From a virus, in IMG/VR virus record IMGVR_UViG_3300030329_004452, positions 1-39,632 of that record: a DNA stretch of 39,632 bases; one strand, given 5' to 3'. Made by a program: the position numbers and the translations under genes. The notes under the pieces were generated by a model that saw only the letters and a program-made list of their open reading frames with translations, did not search any database and had not been told where the DNA came from. Shown one piece after another: positions 32,226-39,196 of the stretch; position 1 is the first letter of the stretch; the number at the start of each line of letters is the position of its first letter.

Positions 32226-32580
32226 AGCGGCCGACGTTCTGCCCGTGGATATTATTAAGCAAGTGCAGGAGCACCTGCCTGAAGGGGGTAAAATCTCTTT
32301 CCCTAAGAAGGGTTGCCACCCCAGGCACCTGATGTCGAAGGCTAAGATTCTGGCGCAAGATGTTGAGATTACTTTTCAACGATTGAACCTGCGCCCTGCT
32401 GCCGACCTGGCGAAAGAGTACGACCTCACCCACCCCGGCGTTGAAAAGATTGCGAAGCGCACCACGCAGTTGATGCGCGAAGCCCTTGATAAGCCCGACC
32501 CATCTTTTCCCAAAAACCTACTGGACAAAACGAAAACAAAAAGCCAGGACAAAAACACGGACACTAATAAGGTTGGTTAG
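32203..32580 (+). CDS. possible HTH DNA-binding protein (125 aa)
   Basis: The middle section ADLAKEYDLTHPGVEKIAKR has the spacing of a helix-turn-helix (helix-DLTHPGVEK-helix) as in Mor/Crp-type or sigma-like modules. The C-terminus is a Lys/Thr/Asp-rich disordered tail (KTKTKSQDKNTDTNKVG). A regulator role is inferred. ATG 32203 has AAGGA 4-5 nt upstream; the leader motif is truncated here to GGAAACGA fused to the start. Its stop codon is embedded in the base stem of the structured RNA that follows. Confidence 0.6.
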   Translation: MTRRTATRAADVLPVDIIKQVQEHLPEGGKISFPKKGCHPRHLMSKAKILAQDVEITFQRLNLRPAADLAKEYDLTHPGVEKIAKRTTQLMREALDKPDPSFPKNLLDKTKTKSQDKNTDTNKVG

Positions 32581-32715
32581 TTGTAGGCCGAGGTTCTCGA
32601 ATCGTCAGGCGATGGGATGAAGCCACCACGAAGGACGGCAGCCAGGAAACTGGAAAGGGACGGGAGTGGAAGTGGCGGGGCTATAGACCCGTGTCTTCGG
32701 TAGGCTTACAGCTAA
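32577..32715 (+). ncRNA. large closed structured RNA, unknown class
   Basis: The 159-nt gap folds on itself. P1: UUAGUUGUAG 32577-32586 pairs with CUUACAGCUAA 32705-32715 (one bulge, one G-U). P2: GCCGAGG 32587-32593 pairs with CUUCGGU 32695-32701. Inside: hairpin AUCG/CGAU (32601-32604, 32610-32613); GCCAC 32622-32626 with GUGGC 32672-32676, extended by CAC/GUG and capping a CCAG-GAAA-CUGG GNRA hairpin (32642-32653); and CGGG/CCCG (32676-32679, 32688-32691). No known class recognised; the functional strand is uncertain. Confidence 0.5.
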
Positions 32716-32739
32716 TCATTTAAAGAAGGAGCGAGACTA

Positions 32740-33243
32740 ATGGGAAAGATTAAGAGCATAATGATGGAGGCGCATGGTCGAGGGATCGACCACAAGCGTA
32801 TGTCGTTGGATGACCTGCAAAAGGTTTTAGGCATCCCCGAAAACACCACGGAGCAACCCCGTGCAGTCGGTTACTCTGAACCGGTTCGGTTCTATCACCC
32901 GGTGCTGGAGCCGCGCCCTATCCAAACGGTCGCACCTGATTATCCTAAGGGCCTGAATCTTTCGGAGCGATTCAAGGTGTACCACCAGCGCAACCCTTTG
33001 GTTTATGTTGGACTGAAGCGCCTGGCGCTGGACCTGAAGAGGCGAGGGCGTAACCACTACGGCATCAAAGGATTGTTTGAGGTGCTGAGGTGGGAGCACG
33101 CACGCTTAAGCGGTGACGCGGAGCCCCTGAAACTGAACAACGCTTTCACTGCCAGCTATGCGCGGTTGCTCATGCAGCAAGAGCCTGAGTTGCAAGGGTT
33201 CTTTCGCTTGCGGGTCTCGGCGGCCGAGCGGGGGAAGGCGTGA
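32740..33243 (+). CDS. conserved phage protein, unknown function (167 aa)
   Basis: The C-terminal block (about 73-160) LSERFKVYHQRNPLVYVGLK, GIKGLFEVLRWEHARLSG, LNNAFTASYARLLMQQEPEL, QGFFRLR is a domain I recall from many phage genomes near replication genes. It is helical with conserved Asn-Pro, Arg-Trp and Asn, and of unknown function. The N-terminal 70 residues are variable. The leader is AAGAAGGAGCGAGACTA, a diverged leader motif with a better Shine-Dalgarno. It is the first gene after the large structured RNA. Confidence 0.75.
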   Translation: MGKIKSIMMEAHGRGIDHKRMSLDDLQKVLGIPENTTEQPRAVGYSEPVRFYHPVLEPRPIQTVAPDYPKGLNLSERFKVYHQRNPLVYVGLKRLALDLKRRGRNHYGIKGLFEVLRWEHARLSGDAEPLKLNNAFTASYARLLMQQEPELQGFFRLRVSAAERGKA

Positions 33244-33245
33244 AC

Positions 33246-33905
33246 ATGAGCGTGCGGCAGATACCTCACGACGTGGCGCGCCCGTTTGTTTGTCGCTGGC
33301 ATTACAGCGGTATTTACCCGAGCGCAAAAAACATCAGCTTTGGTTGCTTTGCCCACTATAACTCAACGAGCAAGCAACAGGATTTATTTGATGGAAGCCT
33401 GTACGCCGTGGCTACCTATGGGGCGGGTGTGAACCCACACCAAGGGCGTTTCCTGAGCAACCTACTTTCGTGTGCTATTCATAATAAAGACGTAATCGAG
33501 CTTAGGCGCTTATGCCGTGTTGAGCCTATTATTGAGGGCGTAAATCTAACTTGGTTTATTGCTCGCTGTCACCAGCATATAAAACGGTACGGGTACAAGC
33601 TCGTCGTTTCGTTTAGTGATCCTGCTTATGGTCACTCTGGTGGTATCTATAAAGCCGCCAACTTTACGCACGCAGGTCACACGAATTCGGAATGGCACGT
33701 TGTTGATAAGGACGGCAAGCAACGCCACCGCAGAGTAGCTTATCGGCACGCCAAAGCACACGGCATTTCGATTGGTGAGGCGAGGGAGCGGTTAGGCTTG
33801 AAGCGCATCCGGACGGTGCCAAAAGACCGTTGGCTCATCGCTTTAGATCGAAAGACCAGAAAACATTTAACTCAATTCTCAGTAGCAAGAAAGGCAACTG
33901 CATGA
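33246..33905 (+). CDS. Mom-like DNA-modification protein, GNAT-related (219 aa)
   Basis: Resembles the Mu Mom family: RWHYSGIYP near the N-terminus, ELRRLCRVEP in the middle, then FIARCHQHIKRYGYKLVVSF followed by SDPAYGHSGGIYKAANFTHA. These are the core strands and the cofactor-binding-like loop of Mom/GNAT folds. Family knowledge: Mom adds a small group to adenine in phage DNA and blocks restriction. ATG 33246 has GAAGG 7 nt upstream; GTG 33240, overlapping the upstream stop, is an alternative. With the ArdC-like protein it gives two independent restriction countermeasures. Confidence 0.7.
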   Translation: MSVRQIPHDVARPFVCRWHYSGIYPSAKNISFGCFAHYNSTSKQQDLFDGSLYAVATYGAGVNPHQGRFLSNLLSCAIHNKDVIELRRLCRVEPIIEGVNLTWFIARCHQHIKRYGYKLVVSFSDPAYGHSGGIYKAANFTHAGHTNSEWHVVDKDGKQRHRRVAYRHAKAHGISIGEARERLGLKRIRTVPKDRWLIALDRKTRKHLTQFSVARKATA

Positions 33906-34243
33906 CCAACGAACAACGAGACGAAACGATTCGCTACATCGTGGACCAGGCGGCTCAGGCTGCTGCGACAGCACACTATGCCGTCATGGCAATGCGGTCG
34001 GTGATGAACAACGAAGCGGTGCCCAATGGCGTGGCAAAGAAAGGCCCAGCCGCAGTGTTCCGCCACTTTAGAGAGCGACACAAGCCCTTGAAGGAAAGCA
34101 GCTTTTACGTTCGCCCTGACGGTTCAATTGGGTGCCACAGGGACGACCATAACGAAGCTAAGGCGGAGCGCCACGCATTGCGCGCGGCGGTGGCGCAAAG
34201 CAAAGGCGAGGAATACCGGAGCCCGGCGGTGAAACATGACTAA
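33902..34243 (+). CDS. small protein, unknown (113 aa)
   Basis: Helical N-terminus (DETIRYIVDQAAQAAATAHY, AVMAMRSVMNN), then FRHFRERHKPLKESSFYVRP and a charged tail. No family recognised. ATGA overlap with the Mom-like gene and 8-nt overlap with the exonuclease gene place it in the modification/recombination run. The first codons contain AACGAGAC again, this time in coding sequence. Confidence 0.65.
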   Translation: MTNEQRDETIRYIVDQAAQAAATAHYAVMAMRSVMNNEAVPNGVAKKGPAAVFRHFRERHKPLKESSFYVRPDGSIGCHRDDHNEAKAERHALRAAVAQSKGEEYRSPAVKHD

Positions 34244-35186
34244 CGATTATCACGCATTCGACGGCAAAGGTCTGACCCGCAGCCAGCTTTGGACCTTCTA
34301 TAATAAAGGGCCGGCAGCTTTCTTTGAGCGGTACATTTGCGGTGTCGCCCCACCGGAGGCGACTGCATTGATCGAGGGGCAGGCGTTTCATGCGCTGACG
34401 CTTGAGGGTGACGAGGTGTTTCGGGATCAGTTTGTTGCTGACTTCCAACCCCCCGCACCCCCGCCCGGCGAGAAGGCTGCCAACTACTGGAAGCGCAAAG
34501 AGCCCAAGGCTCAACTGCTGGAGTTGCGAAAGAAGTGGGCCATCGAAAACGCCACCAAGAAAATCATCAAACCTGAGGCGATTGGCCGCATTTTAGAGAT
34601 GCGCGATGCGGCTTGGTCGAGGGCGAACAACCTTTGTTTTGAGCTTCTGGACGGGGCCGAGACCGAAGTGGAGTTTGAGGCCAGGGACGAGCACACCGGC
34701 ATGATGCTCAGGTCTCGGGTTGATATTCTAAAAGGCGAGCGCATTGCCGACCTGAAAAGTCACAGTGGAAACTTTGGGCTTGATTGGGATAGGTCGGTCG
34801 AAAAATACGGGTACTGGTTTCAGTGCGCTTTTTATGAGCGGGTCACCGGCCTCAACGACCTGCACTTTCTTGTTGTCGAAAAGAGGCGCAACCCCCAGGC
34901 GGCTGTGTTTAACCTCGACTACAGCACAAGGGCATGGGCGCATGAAGCACTTGAGGATTGCCTGAAAAGTTTCGCTGCCTGCCAGCGCATTTATCAGGAT
35001 GCCCTTGCTGCCGACAGCGCAGAGGAGCAGCACGAGATTGCCCTCACGGCATGGCCCGGCATCGGAACCGGTCAAACCAAATCAATCACAAGAAGCCTTA
35101 GCTCTTGGTTTATGAGCCGAGAAGAGGACCATTATCACGATACCCGTGGCGTCAACCGTTACCACGAGATTAGAAAGGGTGAGTAA
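34236..35186 (+). CDS. PD-(D/E)XK exonuclease, RecE/lambda-exo-type (316 aa)
   Basis: Visible catalytic layout: IEGQAFHALTLE (E47-H52 region), RSRVD163ILKGERIAD172LK174 (the D...(D/E)xK core), then GYWFQCAFYERV (QxxxY-type helix), the order found in RecE C-terminal/YqaJ-like phage exonucleases. It would resect dsDNA ends to ssDNA for the annealing protein encoded next. A helical Ala/Glu-rich C-terminal extension follows. Its TAATG overlap with the annealing gene is typical of exonuclease-annealase pairs. Confidence 0.8.
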   Translation: MTNDYHAFDGKGLTRSQLWTFYNKGPAAFFERYICGVAPPEATALIEGQAFHALTLEGDEVFRDQFVADFQPPAPPPGEKAANYWKRKEPKAQLLELRKKWAIENATKKIIKPEAIGRILEMRDAAWSRANNLCFELLDGAETEVEFEARDEHTGMMLRSRVDILKGERIADLKSHSGNFGLDWDRSVEKYGYWFQCAFYERVTGLNDLHFLVVEKRRNPQAAVFNLDYSTRAWAHEALEDCLKSFAACQRIYQDALAADSAEEQHEIALTAWPGIGTGQTKSITRSLSSWFMSREEDHYHDTRGVNRYHEIRKGE

Positions 35187-35845
35187 TGACAAGCAATAGC
35201 GAGCTTTGGGATAAGGTCTGCACGACCGACCCGGCACACACCAAACACGTCAACCAGCGGGGTGGGTTTACCACCATCGACGCCTACCATCAGATCCATA
35301 ATGCCACGTTGGTATTTGGTCCGGTCGGCAAAGGCTGGGGTTGGGATTACAACCTAATCTTTCAGGAGGGCACCCTTATTGCCGACATGACCCTGTGGTG
35401 GGGTGGTGATAAGAGCCAGGTGGTTCGGCAGTGCGGTGCTCGTTCGACCCACAAGCGCAACGGCAGCGTTGACGAGGACGCAGCTAAGAGTGCCATCACC
35501 GACGCCCTTACAAAGTGCTTGAGCTATCTTGGGTTCAATGCCGACGTGTTCCTAGGCAAGTACGACGACAATAAGTATGTCCAAAACCTTCGCAACGAAA
35601 AGCGGGAACAAAACAAGCCGAGCCAGCGCGCCAAGCGTGCGCCCGAGGCCCCGGCCGGAGAGAAGGAGGTGTTTCAGGACTTAATGGCTCGCATCGACGT
35701 AGCGACAACGGCGATGCAAATGCACGAGATTGGTTCGGATGCGAGCCAGGTGACGATTACTAACAAACGGGCGGCGCAAATTTTAGACGACGCCATCAAA
35801 GCTAAGTTGCTAGAGCTTAGTAAGAAGGAGGCCGAAAATGGCTAA
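35186..35845 (+). CDS. ssDNA-annealing protein, Rad52/Erf-like (219 aa)
   Basis: The N-terminal domain contains HVNQRGGFTTIDAYHQIHNA and a beta strand, followed by DEDAAKSAITDALTKCLSYL and GFNADVFLGKYDDNKY. This last block is the signature end of Rad52/Sak-type phage annealases (A..S...DA..K.....G...D.....). The C-terminal 70 residues are charged and probably flexible. It should anneal ssDNA made by the exonuclease and act with the SSB encoded 8 nt into its 3' end. Confidence 0.75.
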   Translation: MTSNSELWDKVCTTDPAHTKHVNQRGGFTTIDAYHQIHNATLVFGPVGKGWGWDYNLIFQEGTLIADMTLWWGGDKSQVVRQCGARSTHKRNGSVDEDAAKSAITDALTKCLSYLGFNADVFLGKYDDNKYVQNLRNEKREQNKPSQRAKRAPEAPAGEKEVFQDLMARIDVATTAMQMHEIGSDASQVTITNKRAAQILDDAIKAKLLELSKKEAENG

Positions 35846-36287
35846 AGGTGTTAATCGGGTCCACCTCATCGGAAACGTGGGGCAGGACATTGAATTGAGG
35901 CAGACTAACGGGGGCACCTCCGTGGCAAACATTCGCCTGGCAATGACTGAGCGGGTCAAGTCTGGCGACCGCTGGGAAGAACAAACCGAGTGGATTGATG
36001 TGGTGGTCTTTGGCCACAACGCTGAGAGTTGCAGCAAGTTTCTGCGCAAGGGCAGCACCTGCTTTGTCGAGGGTCGTTTGTCCACCCGTAGCTGGGAAGA
36101 CAACCAAGGCAACAAACGCAACAAGACCGAAATCGTTGCTCGTAACGTGCAGTTTCTCGACAAGCGCGAGGCTGGGCACGGTGACCATGCCGCCAATTAC
36201 AACAACCAAGGCAGTTATAACGGCGGCCAAAATTCCAACCCCTATGGCGGCAACGCCTATAACCACGGAGATGATCCCTATGGGTAA
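35838..36287 (+). CDS. ssb: single-stranded DNA-binding protein (149 aa)
   Basis: Classic bacterial-type OB-fold SSB: KGVNRVHLIGNVGQDIELRQ at the N-terminus, SVANIRLAMTERV, EWIDVVVFG, GSTCFVEGRLSTRSWED and RNVQFL. A Gly/Asn/Tyr-rich linker follows, with repeats of NQG, NGG and YGG. The C-terminal tip reads GDDPYG rather than the usual DDDIPF, so the partner-binding tip lacks its terminal Phe. It overlaps the annealase gene by 8 nt. Confidence 0.93.
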   Translation: MAKGVNRVHLIGNVGQDIELRQTNGGTSVANIRLAMTERVKSGDRWEEQTEWIDVVVFGHNAESCSKFLRKGSTCFVEGRLSTRSWEDNQGNKRNKTEIVARNVQFLDKREAGHGDHAANYNNQGSYNGGQNSNPYGGNAYNHGDDPYG

Positions 36288-36708
36288 GAAAAAGAAAACC
36301 GAAGCTGTCTCGGCTGATGACCAAATGAAAACCGACGCCGTGAACGAGTGCAAAAGGTGGGTCGATAAGTCGATCGAGTTGCGCACTCGCTTCAGCAACG
36401 AGCACCACGACCTTGCGGCGGCCATAGCGATGACCAACGAGACGCGCATCACATGGCTGGAGCGCGCTGCTCTTGTTCTTCAGATTGATGTGCGCCGCTG
36501 CAACTATCGCGATGACGTTGCGCTGGCCTGGGCAACAAGCGAGGGGGACATCATCCGCCTCGAAGAAAGCGACATTGCGCCGGAGGACACGACGGTTTTT
36601 GTTGGTGACCCGATGCGCGTTTTTGAGACCGTTGAGGATCTGTTGAACATGCAGGCCAATTTCAACAACCTCATTAACAACGCCAAAACGAACGAGCTTG
36701 ACCAATGA
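36280..36708 (+). CDS. small acidic helical protein, unknown (142 aa)
   Basis: Starts with MGKKKKTEAVSADDQMKTDA, then a central helix pair (LRTRFSNEHHDLAAAIAMTN, ITWLERAALVLQIDVRRCN) and an acidic C-terminal half (GDIIRLEESDIAPEDTT). ATG 36280 is supported by GGAG 9 nt upstream; an in-frame ATG 36271 has no room for a ribosome site. No family recognised. It lies between SSB and RusA and may act in replication or recombination. AACGAGAC occurs inside (around 36433). Confidence 0.6.
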   Translation: MGKKKKTEAVSADDQMKTDAVNECKRWVDKSIELRTRFSNEHHDLAAAIAMTNETRITWLERAALVLQIDVRRCNYRDDVALAWATSEGDIIRLEESDIAPEDTTVFVGDPMRVFETVEDLLNMQANFNNLINNAKTNELDQ

Positions 36709-37106
36709 AGATACAATTTCAGATTCCCGGTCGCCCGATACCTAAGCAGTCTGCACGCATCGGCAAGCATGGCGGTTACCAGCCGCACCGCGTGGTCGAT
36801 TACTGCAACAAGGTCCGGTTTCATTGCTCTCAGGCTGTCGAGGGTGGCCTGTGGGACAAAACTGAGGGAGCGGTAAGGGTTAGCCTTACCTTTGATTTTG
36901 CGTGGCCCTCATCAACGCGCAAAGCTGTCCGGTCAACCACCGGGCCGCGCATCAAGCGCCCTGACCTAGAGAACCTGGCAAAAGCTGTTATTGATGGCTG
37001 CGACTCGCTCTGGATCGACGACGCCCAAGTCTCTGAGCTTGAAGTTGTGAAGCGCAACGTCCCGATTGGGCAGGAGGGTGTTACCGTGGAGGTCACGGCA
37101 GTCTGA
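36705..37106 (+). CDS. rusA: RusA-like Holliday junction resolvase (133 aa)
   Basis: Endonuclease that cuts four-way DNA junctions symmetrically. Motifs: FQIPGRPIPKQSAR at the N-terminus, KRPD87LENLAKAVIDG and WIDD106AQVSELEVVKRNV, giving the metal-binding acidic residues (D87 region and D105/D106) and the conserved Lys of the family. Length is typical (120-135 aa). ATGA overlap upstream and TGATG downstream. It would resolve branched DNA made by recombination-dependent replication before packaging. Confidence 0.92.
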   Translation: MKIQFQIPGRPIPKQSARIGKHGGYQPHRVVDYCNKVRFHCSQAVEGGLWDKTEGAVRVSLTFDFAWPSSTRKAVRSTTGPRIKRPDLENLAKAVIDGCDSLWIDDAQVSELEVVKRNVPIGQEGVTVEVTAV

Positions 37107-37951
37107 TGACCTCAAGAGACAGAAACCAGCTTACCGATCTATATAAAAAGCACCTAAAGAAAAACGGCCTGCTCAACAAATACGCCCCTCCACCTCCGCG
37201 CTACTGCTCCCAATGTCTTGGGGTGCTCGTGGATACTTGGGTGATTAACCGAGGTATTGGACACTGGCATCAAGCCGAGGCGTGCGGAGCCTGCGCAGAA
37301 CAACAAAGGGTTGCCGATGTTATGGATCAGGTCATTAACGCCCTTACCTCGTGCGGGGTGCCTGAGATGTTTCAGGTTTGGACAGCGGGAGCGGCCCCTA
37401 ATAACAGCGACCGACTGCCGCTAACCAAAGATGACGACAACCGCGCCGCCTGGGATGTGGCACAGGCGTTTATCAAGCGAGACCCCTGGGTAATGTTCGG
37501 GGGGGTAACCGGGGTGGGAAAAACAACTTGGGCAACAGCATTATTTAACGACCACGTTGACGCAATGAATAACGATTCAGCCTCCCCTTTATATAATAAG
37601 AGGACACCGAAACCGATGTGGTTCACAGAGGCCGCCCTGTTTCTTGAGGCTGATCTGGCGCACGGTGCCGATGGGTATGTGGGGCGAACCCAATATCTCG
37701 ACCGCCTGTGCCGGTGCCGGATGCTGCTGATTGATGATCTCGGCGGCAACAGGCGCACCCTAACCGAGTGGCAGGGAGGGGCGATGCGTCACCTGTTTGA
37801 TTTCAGGTTCAGCCGACGGCTCCCGACCCTGCTGACCACAAACCTCGATTGGGGCCAACTAAAGAACAGATATGGGGAGCACATTACGAGCCGAATGCTT
37901 GGGCACTGCAAGACGATGAGGGTGCTGTCGGGGAACGACAGGCGTTACTAA
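37106..37951 (+). CDS. DnaC/IstB-like AAA+ helicase loader (281 aa)
   Basis: Walker A G133VTGVGKTT141, Walker B MLLID210D211LGG, and a sensor/arginine region LLTTNLDWGQLKNRYG plus HITSRMLGH, the DnaC/IstB arrangement. The N-terminal part has CSQC and ACGACAEQQ, a four-Cys cluster that may bind zinc as in other phage loaders. It would recruit the host replicative helicase to phage DNA, consistent with no phage helicase or polymerase in the window. It is the last gene of the rightward operon. Confidence 0.85.
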   Translation: MTSRDRNQLTDLYKKHLKKNGLLNKYAPPPPRYCSQCLGVLVDTWVINRGIGHWHQAEACGACAEQQRVADVMDQVINALTSCGVPEMFQVWTAGAAPNNSDRLPLTKDDDNRAAWDVAQAFIKRDPWVMFGGVTGVGKTTWATALFNDHVDAMNNDSASPLYNKRTPKPMWFTEAALFLEADLAHGADGYVGRTQYLDRLCRCRMLLIDDLGGNRRTLTEWQGGAMRHLFDFRFSRRLPTLLTTNLDWGQLKNRYGEHITSRMLGHCKTMRVLSGNDRRY

Positions 37952-37982
37952 AAACGAAAAGGGTTGGCACTATCGCCAACCC
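37951..37982 (-). terminator. intrinsic terminator for the leftward late operon
   Basis: GGGTTGGC 37961-37968 and GCCAACCC 37975-37982 form a perfect 8-bp stem with a 6-nt loop. On the minus strand it is followed by TTTTCGTTTT, a good terminator tail. It lies in the convergent gap, just beyond the last leftward gene. On the plus strand there is no T-run. Confidence 0.8.
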
Positions 37983-37997
37983 GATTCACCCCAACAA

Positions 37998-38007
37998 GAA
38001 ACGAGAC
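37998..38007 (+). repeat. orphan leader motif, GAAACGAGAC
   Basis: A perfect leader motif after the last rightward gene, followed by no proper start codon and only a few codons before a stop. It looks like the remnant of a deleted early gene, or a site with a role other than translation. Confidence 0.55.
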
Positions 38008-38052
38008 AGAAACCAATTGGGGATTACTTATTAGTAAAAGAGAGGGGGCGTG

Positions 38053-38154
38053 TCAACGCTTCTTCTTTTTCTTTTGGGTCTTTGCTTTCGCCCGCTTGGC
38101 TGCTGCCTTCCCTTTCTTGGTATAGGCGTAATGCTTCCCTTTGACGACTGGCAT
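38053..38154 (-). CDS. tiny Lys/Ala-rich basic protein (33 aa)
   Basis: MPVVKGKHYAYTKKGKAAAK followed by a nearly pure Lys tail. Short proteins of this style are common at the ends of phage structural operons. ATG overlaps the preceding stop (TAATG). Probably binds nucleic acid or virion surface charge; function unknown. Last gene before the terminator. Confidence 0.7.
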   Translation of the reverse strand: MPVVKGKHYAYTKKGKAAAKRAKAKTQKKKKKR

Positions 38155-38360
38155 TATTTCTTCTTTCGCTTGCGCAGTTTGCTCAGTGTCTTTGCAAAGC
38201 GAGCTTGCTGCTTGGTTAGCTTACTGGCCTTAGAGCCTTTCTTGAGGGCTTTCTTGGTGTAAGCCTTGACGCTTACCCCGGCTTTCTTTGCTTTCTTGGT
38301 GAGGGCACCGGGGCGCTTGATCGCCTTCTTGATGTTCAGCTTTTTCTTTTTGGCTGCCAT
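38154..38360 (-). CDS. Lys-rich histone H1-like small protein (68 aa)
   Basis: About 40 percent Lys: KKKKLNIKKAIKRPGALTKK, AYTKKALKKGSKASKLTKQQ and a KLRKRKKK tail. The composition resembles H1-tail or packaged-DNA-binding proteins. It has a GGAGGT ribosome site 6-7 nt before ATG 38360. Being in the late operon, it could be packed with DNA or help condense it; this is inferred from charge alone. Confidence 0.7.
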   Translation of the reverse strand: MAAKKKKLNIKKAIKRPGALTKKAKKAGVSVKAYTKKALKKGSKASKLTKQQARFAKTLSKLRKRKKK

Positions 38361-38381
38361 GTCACCACCTCCACTTCATAC

Positions 38382-38540
38382 CTACGGTTCCCTGCCAATC
38401 GGCGGGATCTCCCCATGCGGCTCCGGCTGAGAGTTGGGCGGTGAGGTCGAAGTCTCGCCCGAGTGTATGTCGAGCAGCAACACCAGCATCCCACCTGTCA
38501 CTATTCCCGCTAAGAAGCAGGTCAAGCCCCCCAGAATCAC
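38382..38540 (-). CDS. possible small TM protein with Pro-rich tail, spanin-like (52 aa)
   Basis: GTG 38540 opens a frame with a strong membrane helix (ILGGLTCFLAGIVTGGMLVL) followed by a Ser/Pro/Glu-rich tail (TSTSPPNSQPEPHGEIPPIG). No clear ribosome site. The same frame is separated from the upstream holin gene only by that gene's TAG and seven codons, so it could also be a read-through extension. It otherwise fills a 200-nt gap in a region with no other gaps. A small spanin or antiholin is possible. Confidence 0.4.
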   Translation of the reverse strand: MILGGLTCFLAGIVTGGMLVLLLDIHSGETSTSPPNSQPEPHGEIPPIGREP

Positions 38541-38561
38541 CAGAGCGCAGTATAACAGGGG

Positions 38562-38789
38562 CTAACTCTCTGAGCCCGAGGGCTTTCCCGCTGTGCTTGC
38601 TGCCTCCACCGCAGCGCGTTTCTGTTTCGCCACATCTTCCATACTAATCCCAAGGACTCCGCCAAGTGCCCCCAGAACAGAGGCGACAATTGCCTCAGTC
38701 GGAAGGTTGGGAAAGAAGTGTGTAAGCAAGACCGGAAGCAAAGCCGCCAGAACCGAGAGCCAGAGTTTACGACTTTTCATTTTGTTCAT
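38562..38789 (-). CDS. holin-like protein (75 aa)
   Basis: The basic N-terminus KMKSRKLW leads into a first membrane helix (LSVLAALLPVLLTHFF), then a second (AIVASVLGALGGVLG) ending with GISMEDVAKQK, then a polar tail. The layout 'K.RK.W..... TM ... TM G....D' is that of a common class II phage holin group. It should permeabilise the membrane to release the M15 endolysin (721-1113), which is in the same late operon if the ends are joined. AAGGA precedes ATG 38789 by 8 nt. Confidence 0.7.
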   Translation of the reverse strand: MNKMKSRKLWLSVLAALLPVLLTHFFPNLPTEAIVASVLGALGGVLGISMEDVAKQKRAAVEAASTAGKPSGSES

Positions 38790-38800
38790 GGTTGTTTTCC

Positions 38801-39184
38801 TTAGGCGAAGTAGAAGACGCTAAACACGTCACCACCGGCACCCTTAATTAGAATGGTGTTGATGTCAGCCGCCGCCGTGAGGGGGTTAGTCATTGCCCCC
38901 ACCGCAAACTCAAACGTGGCACCAGGCATAAGCGTGATGCCGTGGTTGGGAAAAGCAGTTACGCTTTCACCATTTTGAACACTAAGAGGGCCGCCGCTTT
39001 GGTGGCAAATCATAATATAACCGGGACGTAACTTATTTGCTTCGCCCACACCGCCAGCCGCAACTGCGGCGGGGCTACTTAAATCAATTGTGGTCGTCGC
39101 CCCGATAGTGACCTGAAAAGCGTGCGTGTTCGTATTCCACACTGGATTATTCCGGCGCACTGAATCGTTAAAATTAAGCCCCAT
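38801..39184 (-). CDS. small beta-rich virion protein, unknown (127 aa)
   Basis: Thr/Ala/Gly-rich with regular beta-strand spacing (HAFQVTIGATTTIDLSSPAA, NGESVTAFPNHGITLMPGAT) and aromatic C-terminus (DVFSVFYFA). It resembles small capsid-decoration or tail-fibre knob proteins, without a recognised family. Position between a tail adhesin and the lysis genes supports a virion role. Confidence 0.6.
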   Translation of the reverse strand: MGLNFNDSVRRNNPVWNTNTHAFQVTIGATTTIDLSSPAAVAAGGVGEANKLRPGYIMICHQSGGPLSVQNGESVTAFPNHGITLMPGATFEFAVGAMTNPLTAAADINTILIKGAGGDVFSVFYFA

Positions 39185-39196
39185 TTGTGGTGCTCC

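Noticed and set aside
30730-37600. Recurrent TATAATAA/TATAATAG words (e.g. 28687, 30734, 32000, 34298, 37593) as a late-promoter motif
   Set aside because: Most lie inside genes in the frame Tyr-Asn-Lys/Arg (TAT AAT AAR), also on the minus strand; Tyr-Asn codon use explains them.
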